A stretch of DNA of 64,000 nucleotides from Camillea tinctor (Eukaryota > Ascomycota > Sordariomycetes > Xylariales > Xylariaceae), in the NCBI GenBank assembly GCA_022578605.1, contig MU394088.1, positions 1 through 64,000 on the forward strand, in the 5' to 3' direction. Under the pieces are notes generated by a model, which had not been told where the DNA came from, ran no database searches, and saw only the letters and a program-made list of their open reading frames with translations. Shown piece after piece: positions 24,133 through 35,720 of the stretch. The position numbers were made by a program, and so were the translations under genes. Each line of letters begins with the position of its first letter. Positions within the stretch are counted from its first letter, which is position 1.

Positions 24133-26929
24133 ATTGCACGTATAACAATGTTATCTCAACCACAAAGGTAGCACGACATAACCTGCGCCCAACAAGAAAG
24201 AGAGAAACCAAGGACTTAAAGACATTTGGGGATTTGGGGATTTGGGGTAGCATGTCAGAGGTATTTTAAAGCACTATTATTTTTGATATATCAGGAGCTG
24301 AACGAGTGCCTAGATTTTGCGGCGTGAAAACAGCCACCATCTCGTCTAGCTCAGTTAATGCCACGGAAAGCGAATAATACGCCACCAAGACAGACTATAA
24401 CTATATAGGAATTAAACCCATGATATTCACTGATATGATTGGAGTTGTTATCATGTTAGCGAGAAAATTGCGAACTCCTAACCCCAATCAGTAGGTTGGG
24501 GGCCGTTGAGGACAAAGGCTGACAAAATATTTATGGTGTTTTTGTCCTTGCCATGGTCAGGAGTCATGCAGCTGGGAGCTATTTATCATGATAGTAGGAC
24601 GAAAGGGGATCATGGCTTTTGGTGGTTGAGGTTCTCAAGTGCCCAGGCTGCCAGGATACTGGCATAGCCATCAGCCACAAATTTTAGCACCCACATCTTG
24701 AACCAGAGGCGGATCACATCGGTTCTCTCCATGTAAATGCTAGGTTGTAAGCATTTAGGAGGTAAGTGAGACATTTCGCTCGCATGGCAAGTCGAGGACA
24801 TACAAGTGAGAGCGGTTCCGATCACGAACTTCCCACAGGTAGGGAGGGAGAAAGAGAAGAGAGGGGACATGATGAACATGATGGGTTGATGGGCATGTTT
24901 ATCCGCGATCTCCTTTCCTGACAGGGCTGAAAAATGGCCTTCAGAGTAGCGTATCGATTACGTGATCGAGTGACGATGATGGTTCTCAGCTGAAGATGTG
25001 AAATTAGGTGCAAGTAAGACGATCGTCAAAACTAGCGCCAAGCCTCGTGCGTGCGTGACCCACCACAGCGTAAAAGAGACGAATTGTAATCTGTGAAGGA
25101 CATTGAAGAGTTGCGATGGAATATAGGTATCCATTGCCGGTGAGACGGTCGTGTGGTTCACCCACTGCATATCGTCAATAATGCCGAATTACCTACCCAG
25201 TCACCTACTAGTATAAGTCAGATATGAAGAACAACTTTTGAATGCCGGATGGATCAGTAGCCTAAGATTGGTACAAAAATAGAAAGAATACCTAAATAGA
25301 AGAAGAAGCACACCGTACGATATATCAGACAGTTATTACCTAGGAGGTTAGGTAGATAGATGAATGAATGAATATATGGGTAGATATAACTCCCCCGTAA
25401 GCGCGCGTCTGGTCACCTACCAACACACTGGGTTAAGTAATTACATAACCTATCCCCAGTACCTAAACTTAGGTTTATGTATTTAGTTACTAAGATCTCG
25501 GAGAAGTAAGTATCACCGCGCAGAGGGCGAAGGATCGAATAATTGAGGCTATCGCAACATGCAGCATATAATTGGTTTAGGCTAAGAAAAAAAAAAGAGG
25601 CGGAAAAAGAAAGATGCTTAAGCTCGAACCACAGGACCCATGCTTCTTTCTGGTTGGTGCTGGGCATATTCAGGGTATTAATTGGGTACTGTCGATCCGC
25701 GTTTGATGCTGACTTGGCTGCAACAACGATGTTGATTGGGCCCACGTCAGACGGATATCTCAGTCCTGCCACTCACAATAACAAAAGCTGCAAGCCAAGT
25801 TCGTATTGGATATTCGAATTGTAGAGTGGGGGGGAATTGACCCAGATAGAATCCACTAAGGATTGAGTGGTGAATAGGTAGTGATGGTGATGGTGGTGGT
25901 GATGGTTCAGATTCGGGTGATGGTTTCGAGAAGGTGAAAAAAAGAGGTTGGTTGGATAGAGGAGAGAAAGAAAGAGAGAGAAAGAAAAACGCAAGGGTGA
26001 TCGATGTACGGAATACATGCAAAAGAACACTATAAGTTAATCCAAGTAAATCGAAGCAATCGGGAAAGAACATGGGAAGGGCGCTAAACTGAGAGGCCTC
26101 TCAAAGCTTGAATTGTCAGAAGTCTAAGCCACTTAAGGACTAGTGCGCTCCCCGCTATCTGAATGATCTGACGGGGTTTTCCGTACGTGGTTAAGTTCTA
26201 GTGTAAGTTGTGCGTTGGGAACGTGGGGACGGTGGAAGGAGTGTGTTGATATACAAACCGGGTACACTACCTACATAGGAGGTAGGTACGGAGTAGTACA
26301 CAGCAACATAGCAACGGTGGTTCCTACCTAGGTTACCTATTTTCATGCAGTCTGACGTCTCCCCACCGCCAGACTTACAAGAAAGAAAAAAAAAGGCAGG
26401 AGAATTATAGGTAGTACCTAGGTAGTTATTATCTTTTCCTTCCTTTTTTTTTTAAACTGGTTTTTAGGGGTCCCTTCCTAAACTCTACATTTCGTTACAT
26501 CGATGGCTATATTACCTAAACAACATCTTTAAACCCTTGTGACTTTAGGTTTTGATCTTCTTTTCTTTTTCTTCTTCTTCCTCTCCATTCCCACTCTCAA
26601 GTACCTATACTAGTACCTACATACATATCAAAAATCTAGACCTCTGTCCATGCATTTGAGACCAGCAGGATCTGCGTATGGATTTACTACCCTAGGAACA
26701 GCAGCTCCATCGTCTATATTTAAGCCAAGACTGGCATATCTTCCACCCCAGGCAACAGATACTGCATCTCACTTCCCATCACGAACTCGTCACTGCTTAC
26801 CCTCATCTTCGATCTATCACCTTCGCCTCACTAGGACTAGGTGCTTACTACATGCCTAGTCTATATACCGAGAACTCTTGGCTGTCCTCTAAATAAATAC
26901 CCTCCTTTCCTCCAAGCATCTCGGTCACG
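24133..26929. other. Intergenic, about 2.8 kb
   Basis: This is the divergent region between the patatin gene and the exchanger gene. It holds a triplicated GGGGATTT-like unit (24219-24248), purine-rich tracts (25915-25990) and ACCTAGGT palindromes (26326 and 26416). Minus-strand frames at 24610-25170 include a hydrophobic stretch that could be a small membrane protein, but I cannot build a spliced model. CT-rich sequence near 26560-26600 is probably the exchanger promoter. Confidence 0.5.
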
Positions 26930-28421
26930 ATGGCTCGCAACCGGGAGAGTGTGCTCACTGACCGCCCTAACCACCAGCGAAGGTCTCAGCATAGCGAACA
27001 CAACCCACGACATTCTGCTACTGCTCCTGCGCTTCCACAGTCACGTCAGGACATCATGGACGGCACTACCGGTGGAAGGAGATCGGGCTTTGTCCGTGTG
27101 AGGGAAGCTGGAGAAAGTGGACGTCGTGGTATCCATCCTCTGCATTTCTTCAAGATCACCTGGAAATCCTCCAGCTACATGTCCAGAGCCGTCAATATCC
27201 TCTGGCCCTTCGTCCCCGCTGCCATCGCTGCCCACTATACCATGGAGGAGCGATACGTTACCAAATTCTCTCTGGCCTACGTCGCTATGATTCCCTGCGC
27301 CAACTTGGTCGGTTTTGCCGGCCAGGAGCTGGCTCGAAAGATGCCCCATATGCTTGGTGTCTTGACCGAGACAACGTATGTGCTATTATCAAACTGCCCC
27401 CTTGTAGAGAGTATCCCCCCCTGCTAGACTCCCACGCTAACGACGATATTACAGTCTTGGTTCTATTGTCGAAGTCATCCTCTTCATGCTCCTGCTTGTC
27501 AAATCGGAATATTACGTTATTCGTGCCGCCATCCTCGGTTCCATCCTAGCGAATATGCTTCTGTGTCTTGGTCTCTGCTTCTTTGCTGCTGGTCTTCGAC
27601 GTGAGGAGGCTACTTTCGATGGTGCCATCAGCGAGGTCGGCACCGGTCTACTGCTTATGGCGGGTCTCGGCTTGGCTATTCCCACCTTCTTTCAGAACAG
27701 TATTAACCGTGCCGAGTTTGGCCTCACGGCCGAACAGGTCAATGCGAAAACCCTCAGTTTGTCTCACCGGGTCGCCGTCATCCTGTTGATCTGCTATGTT
27801 GTCTACGTCTGGTTCCAGATGCGTACGCATCACGGTATCTACGATGCTGTCTTCGAGAGCGACGAGAAGCGCGATGCCGATGGTCACAAGGATCATGCGA
27901 AGGCTAAGCTGACGCTGACGGAGTGTATTGTTGCGCTTACTATTGCTATTGCTCTCGTCACCTTCATCGCCATCGCCCTAGTCCACGATATCCCCTACAT
28001 TGTCGTGCAGCATGGCATTTCTGACCCATTTATGGGTCTTATCCTTGTCCCTCTGGTTGAGAAGGCTGCCGAGCATCTGACTGCCATCGACGAAGCCTGG
28101 GACAACCAGATCAACTTTGCCCTATCTCACTGCATCGGTGCCACAATTCAGACAGCTATGTTGAACGCCCCACTGGTCGTCATTGTTGCTTGGGGTTTGG
28201 GCAAGCCTATGGATCTCAGCTTTGAGCTCTTCGATATTTCCATGTTGATTCTCGGTATCATCACCGTCGGAAACTTCTTGAGGGACCAAAAGAGTGACTA
28301 CCTGGAAGGCTTCCTCTGTGTTGCCACGTACCTGGCAATCGCTTTTGCCGCGTACTACTTCCCCACTCCCCCCGAAGCTCTCGAGCATTTGATTAGCAGC
28401 GAAACCGGTGGTGGCCACTAA
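26930..28421 (+). CDS. CAX-type calcium/proton (cation) exchanger
   Basis: Model: join(26930..27375,27455..28421), 470 aa. The 79-nt intron joins TETT to LGSIVEVILFM. The family moves Ca2+ or other cations into the vacuole or another acidic compartment in exchange for protons. Residues 1-70 are a polar cytosolic tail rich in Arg, Ser and His. About ten or eleven membrane segments follow in two halves. The first half carries GSIVEV and GSILANMLLCLG. The second carries HCIGATIQTAMLNAPLVVI, the paired repeat motif that lines the ion path in the Na+/Ca2+ exchanger superfamily. The two halves are separated by a charged loop (DEKRDADGHKDH, about 276-290). The start is the first in-frame ATG after a CT-rich leader. 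Ion specificity cannot be told from sequence. Confidence 0.92.
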
Positions 28422-31400
28422 GAGCCGTGATGCTCTATCGGTATGGTAAGGGGGATTTTCGGGCGGTTTAATGGTACGGACCTTCTTTTCTTGTGTCCAA
28501 GATTGCATAACCGAGATACTTGCTTGGCATACACTGTTTTAGGTTGATTATTTTTTTTCCCTCCCTCCCCTTTTCTTGGGGGTATGGCAGGGGTGGCTTA
28601 GTTCTCGGACTCATTTTAAAAGCGGCATTTGGGATATTCTTCAATTTTTTGTACCGTACTTTGTTTTTTCTTCAACCATTCTAACGACCGCTACGAACCT
28701 GCCAATACCGTCTAGATCAACGCATTTTTATCCCTTTCCATAGCAATGCATAACATAGCGTTTTTTTTTCACTAGATATAAAAAATCAAGCTCAAGATAC
28801 CACACTTTTTTGCTTTCTCCAGTCTGGTGGCCCCCTTTTCTCTACGTGCCGCCAAGTCCGCTCGTGGGGTCCTTGCTTCATTGTATATAATGTACTTACC
28901 TAATACATAAATATCTCAACTGCCAGTGCTTAATCGCGTACTCTTACCTATACAGATGCATGCCGATCTATGTACTAATAGTGAAATTCCATACCCGTTC
29001 TTTCAATTCCAGTCTTCCCATTTTGGGATATATCTTTCGAAATCAAACATGGCGATAGTGACGCCGCTTATGTGCATACATACATATTTGATACGCAAGA
29101 GAGTTCATATCTTAGAGGTCGATTTGTGTACCTTGCATAGGTAATTACTCGCACTAACCTATAGACATGTATGCTACCCTGAACTATAATTGACGTCATA
29201 TGCAGGGGTTTCCTACATATTGGGTATGAGAAGTCGAAATAGAATATAAAAAGAAACAACTCAAACTTCTAGGCTGAGTTTATTCACGCAGCGAAAAACG
29301 TGTGGAATAGGGGGTTTTTCAAAGCATGAACCTTGAGGTCTGGCTTTCTTTCCCCTCTTTTTTTTTTTTTTTTTCTTTTTTCGTTTCTCTTCTTTAGCAC
29401 GCATGGGACCCGAAAGTAACGTATCTATAATTTAACGTACCTCAACCCAAGGTATTGGCGCCGAGACCTTCTTCGCTGTAGATCCCGTCTGGCCAAGCTT
29501 CTGGGCTTTGCACTTCGCCAAATCGATACGTGTGTAATCTTTCGCTTGAAACCTTGGCAATGCCCGTTTGTTATGCTTAGCTTTGACCCTGGTTTTTTCT
29601 TTCTTTTCTGTGCCTGACAAGACGGGAACCAAGAAAAAAGAAAAAAAAAAGCATTTCTCTGGGGTCTTGGCTTGGGCTAGTTTGCTGTAGGTTGGTCTTG
29701 TGAATGCAACGTTAGAACTACCTGGGCGATGGTAGGTAGGGAGAGTGTATTGTTAATTTGTGTTTCGTTTTCGATCACGCAACAAATGGTAACTTGGGAG
29801 TTAATGGGCATATGGATGGCTAGTAGTGCGCTAATGGCTTGGCTGTACGTGGAGACGCATTTAGCCAATAAAATTCAACTTCAAAAACACTTCTAAATTT
29901 GGCCAGGTAACTGGTCCGTGTCAACTACATTGCTAACAATCGCTAACAATCGCCTATTGACTTTATTACTTATTATTAATTATTACTTATTTAATTGTAA
30001 AAAGCTTTATATAAAATCAAAAAAAAAATATATTACATATTGTATTATATATAAGTACATAAACTTATTTTTTTTTTAATTTTTTTTTTAATTTTTTTAT
30101 TTGTTGCTTTAGCTTCAATATAAATGTAATTGTAAGTAATTACCTATAGGTAGTTGATGTATTCAATGTGGGTTTAGTACCTGGTTCGTGCCATCCTAAC
30201 GGCCCACCTACAGCCAAGCTATTAGCGCACTACTAGCCATCTACTTACCGGGAGTTAATTGATTCTCATTGAAGTTTGTTCTTTCTCTTTGTTAGGGTCG
30301 CGACCACGTGGGTTAGGATGCTTTTTCTATTCGTTCGCTCATGACATAACTGTAAGTAAGGGGCAGCAATGGGCCCCTACTTTCGTCGATTATATGTATT
30401 TACTTTTAGTTGGGCCGCGAGGCATGTGGTGCCAAACCAACTACCTAACCTACCAAGCTTACCTATCTGAATACATTCTCGCGTCAACTGATTTCGGATC
30501 TAACTGAGCATATATCGGCAAAGAAGACTGATTATCATGTATGCAGTGCCCGGAGATTCATGATTTATACTATTAGTAAGCTAAGACGCTTGTCTCAGGC
30601 TTCTACCTGTGATAATGTCTCACTAACACGTGGAATTACCGAAAGTTAATATAATGGCTTGTCCTTGTAGGGCTGGTGCCACAGCACACAGTCGGGATTA
30701 TGTATATGGTACTAGGTACCTAGCCAGACTTGCTTGTTTAACTTAACTGCCTGTGAGCGTAGGTATGCTTGTATTCCTCGTTGTAGTACATAGCGAAGTT
30801 GGTACAATGCCGTATAGGTAGTATAACACAAACCAAAAAGGTACAATCTGCGGCTGATGACTTCAGAAGTGTCAAAGGTATTACTTCCTACCTGGTCTAA
30901 TACACAGACCTAAGTAGGTAATGTTTACCCTTATCTACGAATCCGAATATTAATTTATTCCTCAGCAGTTGCGCTATGTCGTTTACACTTACCGCGTACC
31001 CATATCCTGTCGGTAGTTAAGCTAGCAGATAGATGTACCCGCCCCCAAGACTATACCAAGACACTTAACTTCTCGTATTCCCGCGCGCGCCCCATTCCAG
31101 AAACCACCGGATCAGGAAACAAGGCAATATTAGGCCTGCAAAGGTATTGGACGGTTCACAGATGTTGTTGATAGGATTTCAGCCGCATCTTTTTAAAGTG
31201 GTAATGTGTGGGTCGTATTGAAATAGCTTCACTTACAACTACCTACCAACTTAAACCCTGTAAAACTGCTACGTAATAACTTAATATTACCTAACAGTTT
31301 TACCAGTTACCGAGATATCCTTGTATAATATGTGGCTGATGATATTATTTTAAGATTTGTAGATGGAGGGCTTCAGCTTGTAGATAGTTGAGAATGGGTA

Positions 31401-31880
31401 GGTATATAGTCATCTAATGTACGATGATTTATATGGTGGTGGTGAGAAAGAGGACTGTAAAATGCCTGCTTAGACATTATCAAGAGTTACCTTGGCATCA
31501 AATAGTAGCAACTTATAAGGGGCGAAACATGTCTTTTGAACTATAAACTATGTGTCTACGAAAAGAAAAAACTAATGGAAACATATTCTCAATAGGGGAA
31601 ACTTCCATTAGAGTACTCAGATATCTATAAGGAATGTCACTTGATATAACGGTGCTCGTATGGACTTATATCACAGAGCCATACTCTTGCGACTCTAAAT
31701 TATTACACAGTTACCGTCACCAGAGTTGTATACAGAAGCAAATCATCAATGTGTATATTGCTCATCAATAAGAAAAAGAACTATTATAGTTATATCTTTC
31801 ACTCAGTAATCGCGTTGCCATGTCTTAATATCCATCGGCTCTGCCGATGTCCTTCATATCGCACCAATATGTGTCGCTCG
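28422..31880. other. Gene-poor region, about 3.5 kb
   Basis: The exchanger 3' end occupies the first few hundred bases. A long T-run lies near 29359-29385. A Mutator-like nonautonomous element is annotated at 29806-30249. The rest is moderately A+T-rich with no gene-like frame. A 66-codon basic minus-strand frame (29432-29632) has no recognisable features. Confidence 0.55.
29806..30249. mobile_element. Mutator-like nonautonomous element (MITE), about 444 bp
   Basis: The terminal inverted repeats GATGGCTAGTAGTGCGCTAA(T) and following bases at 29815-29847 match the reverse complement of 30209-30241 at 32 of 33 positions. Just outside, the 10-bp sequence GGGAGTTAAT occurs as a direct repeat at 29796-29805 and 30250-30259, as expected for a 9-11 bp Mutator-type target-site duplication. 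The core (about 29960-30135) is extremely A+T-rich and noncoding. The few bases between the duplication and the clear repeat match only loosely between ends, so exact termini are tentative. Confidence 0.7.
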
Positions 31881-34800
31881 CTAGCAAATCGGAGGTTCGA
31901 TAGTCTTGGAGAATTCCAACATTTGTGTTTCCCCAGTCTCTGTCCCTATAATCATCTTTTCACCGGAGATCAGTGCCGCAGAGGGTCTCAATGACTTAGG
32001 GATAAATATGACATTTCTGCCCTTAAACGTGATCCACCACTGTCCATTTTGATGGTCGTGCCGGAGTCGCCAGGGACTCCATACTGGCGGCTGGGCGACA
32101 TCAAGTTCGACGCGAAGAGGTTGAATACCGTTTGGCGTCATTACAGAGTCCGATGCGAAGTAGTCGTTTGATGGAGGGGGTTGCCACATTTTAAAGAATT
32201 CCCATTCAATTTTGATCGGTAGTTGCTCTGGTGCTCCTGTATCCAAGTCGTATATTCTTAGAGTTTGATCGGACGAAGCCGATATCACGCTCTTCGAGTC
32301 CAAACTAATCAAAACGTTTTGGACTGCTTCTTTGTGTCCCACAATGGTGTGTTGGTGCTTCCAGTTTTCGGGGCTTGTTTGCTCCCACACAACCACTTTC
32401 GCATTTGCAGTACCAGCAACGATATACCTCCCGTCGGGAGAGAAAGCCACAGCATATATGGGCTCATGGCGATATCCTTCACTTTGTGGAAAATCAAGGG
32501 TAATTAGCTGCTTCTCCTGGCCAATCTTCCACACCCTCACGGAACCATCCTCTGACGCTGACGCTACATAATCCTCCTGCGCCGACCACGCCACCCCTTT
32601 AACCTCATTCACATGCCCCTTGAATACATACTTCAGCTCTCCTGTTGCAACATCGCATACCCCTAAGCGTGCTGTCAGCTGAGCCAGTTAACAACATGTT
32701 GCCGCTAGGTGAAAAGGCCAGTGCAGACACTGATCCATTGTGACCTGGTTGCACCTTGCGCCTCGCTGAATCGGCTCCAAAATCCTCTATGAACACGGAG
32801 CCATCCAACTGAGAGCCGGCAATCATGCGTCCATCCGAGATAATGTCTAGGTTCTTGATAGGCTCCTGTGATTCATCAGCATAATCGGCAAGAGCACACA
32901 ATGCAGAGTCGACGGACAATAGTAATACACCGTCTTCAGAAGCAGTCACAAGACACCCATCCTTTCTGGGGGGGGGAAGCCATGTTATAGATGGGAGGTA
33001 GCCCATGGAGGTATTGGAGCTGTCTCCCTGTATGAGTATTCCAGATTTCGACTGTCCCGCTTGATAAGACCGCAAGTGAACCGCTTTGAAAGAAGTCGAC
33101 GCTTTCAACATGGTGTTTCGTGTGTAGTACTCGTAGAGGCTTTCCCGACCCCTTGGACTCCATATATCTCTCGATACATTGTTCGTGCCCACAAGGCCTA
33201 GAATCTTGTGTAACTCCTACGCAAGAGAGGCCTGTATCCTTGCTGTTTCCCATTTCAGTTGCGCCATAACTATGATTAGGGTTGACGTGCCAAACGCAAA
33301 TTGCCCTATCGTCAGATCCCGAGGCTAACTGCATTTTCCTGTCCGAGTCAACCTGGGAGAATCCAAGAAAGGTGATAGAACTCGTGCTGTGGCTAAAAAC
33401 ATAACGAAGTTCGCCATTTGTTGAACACCAAATGCGTATTTTACCATCGTCTGCCCCTGTAGCTAGAAGAGTACTGTTTTGCACAAACGCCAAGCTCGTA
33501 AACGAAAACCCAGAGTTTTTGATTGTCTTGAACTTTGAAATACCCATATCTCTGTCGACGTTCCAGACTTGTAAGGTGTCAGAATAAACTGCAGCAAGCG
33601 TTTTACCATCGGAGGAGAACTTGAGGTCATGAATTACGCGGGAGTTGCTGACTATTATCTTCAGCTTGCGGCTTGAGATTAGTTCCCACAATACTATGGA
33701 GTTGCTCTTTAAGCTGGCTGCCACAAGATCATGACTCATTGCTATGCAGTATACCTGAGACATCTTTGGCGCTTTGAGGACGTTTTGCATGGTGCTTGTC
33801 TGGAAATCCCGAATGCGTACCTCAGGGGCTTTAGAACTTAAAGCAATATGCCGGCCATTTGGAGATAAAGCTATGACTCTAGCCTTGTGATCGTCGAAGG
33901 GTACAAAACTAGGTGGACGGTATCCCCCACGTTGCGAACGAGCGACCACCTAGGGATAGAGCAGGTTAGAGGGCCAAACTATCGTTTCTCCATGATATAG
34001 TAGTAGTGAGTTTGACACAGGAACGTTTTGAGGGCCACCGCTTTCTAACTGGATTTGAAAAACCATAAGCGCCTTTTCAATAAAAACACGGATGTCATCT
34101 ATCCTGTGTATTTTAGCCTATATATATGTGAATATGAGTGAATTAGCAAGTATACCTCGAATCATTATGCATGAGTTGCAGGTAACATTGTAGTGGTCTT
34201 TATATCTTACCTTTTGCTGCAGATAAAGATGGACTTGGTATAAACGAGCTGCTACCTTTGATAATTGTCCCTCGGCTTTTAGGACATCAACCCATGTAAA
34301 GAAGTACTATTTAACGCTGTGGCTAAGCTTCTTGTATTGGAGTTGATACTTCACAGCATCAACCATATCTAAAAGGTGATTGATCCAATGCTGTGAAAAA
34401 TAACTCCTTGCTATCGATGGCCTGTCCACTTCCGACTTCTTGTTCTCACAAAGACTCCGTAGAGATATAAGATACCGCCCCTTTCCCCTTTCTACGCTTT
34501 CCCATCCGACTAAGCGATAAATTAACGTAGCTTCTGACGCGTGGATGATGAAATGTGATAAATTCATAATCACTACTTAGAAAGGCAGAGCATTTCTTCA
34601 CAATAGTGGCCAAGCCCTGCTTGGGTACTTGGGGTGCAAGACGTGCCAGCTCATCAATATGTAGAGGTTGATACGCATTTGACATGATCGAAAGGACTCC
34701 GATGCAATGATACTTATTGTTCCGCTGCAAAAGTCGATTTTCCATAAAATTGAGAAGCGCCTCTAGCCGGGATTCAGAGGGTAGTTCATGACACAGTGAA

Positions 34801-35720
34801 AGGAGCAGGTCCTCGGGATCAGTGTTATCTTCATTCCTCAGAGCCTGACAGACGATGTCGACCCAAAAATATTTTTTGGGAGCTATGCTGTAGATTGTGC
34901 TTTTAGCCAAGTCCCCAAGAGCCGTATTATACCCCTTTTCCGTACCTAAATTAGATACTTTGTACGTGATGTAGCTGTCCAGTGACGACTTTGTGCTGGG
35001 TATAACTGAGTCTATAGAAATATGGAGAGCACCGTATGTATCGGCCATAGACTTCGAATGTACACTCCGATCGCTAGACACAAGACATCTGATCTTATCT
35101 GAATATTTCATTAATGAGGAGATAAGGTAGAGGAGCTCGTCGGGTCTCGATTGTACTCTGTCCCACGAACAGGAATCAATGGATTCAACCACCCAGTAGG
35201 TTTCCGGAAAATTAATATCCTGTGTCATGTCGTATATCACTCTCGAAAGTGACTGAAAATCGGTTTGGTGGTCAAGCTGTTTCCTGCCTGTAGCCTTGCA
35301 CTGTCTTTATAAGTGCGTTGAGAGTGATGGATTGTGATTGATAAGGCTTGATATGAGGTTCTTCAAAACTGAAGCTGCAGTGCTGAAGGATGAGACCTTG
35401 TGACTGAAAGAGAAAAAGAATATAAGATGTTCGGGTTTCGTTTCAGAAAGTTTTTGGACACTCTCTAGCAGTAGGGTCTGACCTTGACCAGTATGACCAC
35501 CGATCCAGAGAAATCGACTGCCGTTCCCATTTTCCCAGTCTTGGAACCTTTTTCTTTTCGGCGAGGGACTCCATAACTCATATGTAGCCTCAAGTATTTG
35601 AGGATTAGACCTAGCCAGGTAGGATGACACGGGGTAGTCTGTAAGAACCAGTTCCGAAGTTCTGCTGAATGGGATTGAAACATTATTATCGGCGATAAAT
35701 CGCCTATGTTTCTTCGGCAT
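31881..35720 (-). pseudogene. Broken NACHT-WD40 (HET-E/NWD-type NLR) gene
   Basis: Protein-like sequence runs from 35720 down to 31881 in several frames. The first part starts MPKKHRRFIADNN and has the NACHT P-loop region as GGHTGQGQT, with Gln where the Walker A Lys should be. A TAA at 35307-35309 lies inside a continuous NACHT alignment in the same frame; CAA to TAA would be one C-to-T change. A frameshift near 34480 separates VRSYVNLSL from the linker IARSYFSQHWINHLLD. From 33949, WD40 blades appear (LSPNGRHIALSS, FSPSGNMLLTGSADSTL, FSPDGRYIVAGT), interrupted by shifts at a 9-base G run (32968-32976) and a 4-base C run (32660-32663). The Walker B region (VVESIDSC) is also eroded. Intact members act in heterokaryon incompatibility and recognition. 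Confidence 0.88.

Noticed and set aside
25747..26073. Hydrophobic minus-strand frames
   Set aside because: They arise from a purine-rich tract read in antisense; no start context or homology.
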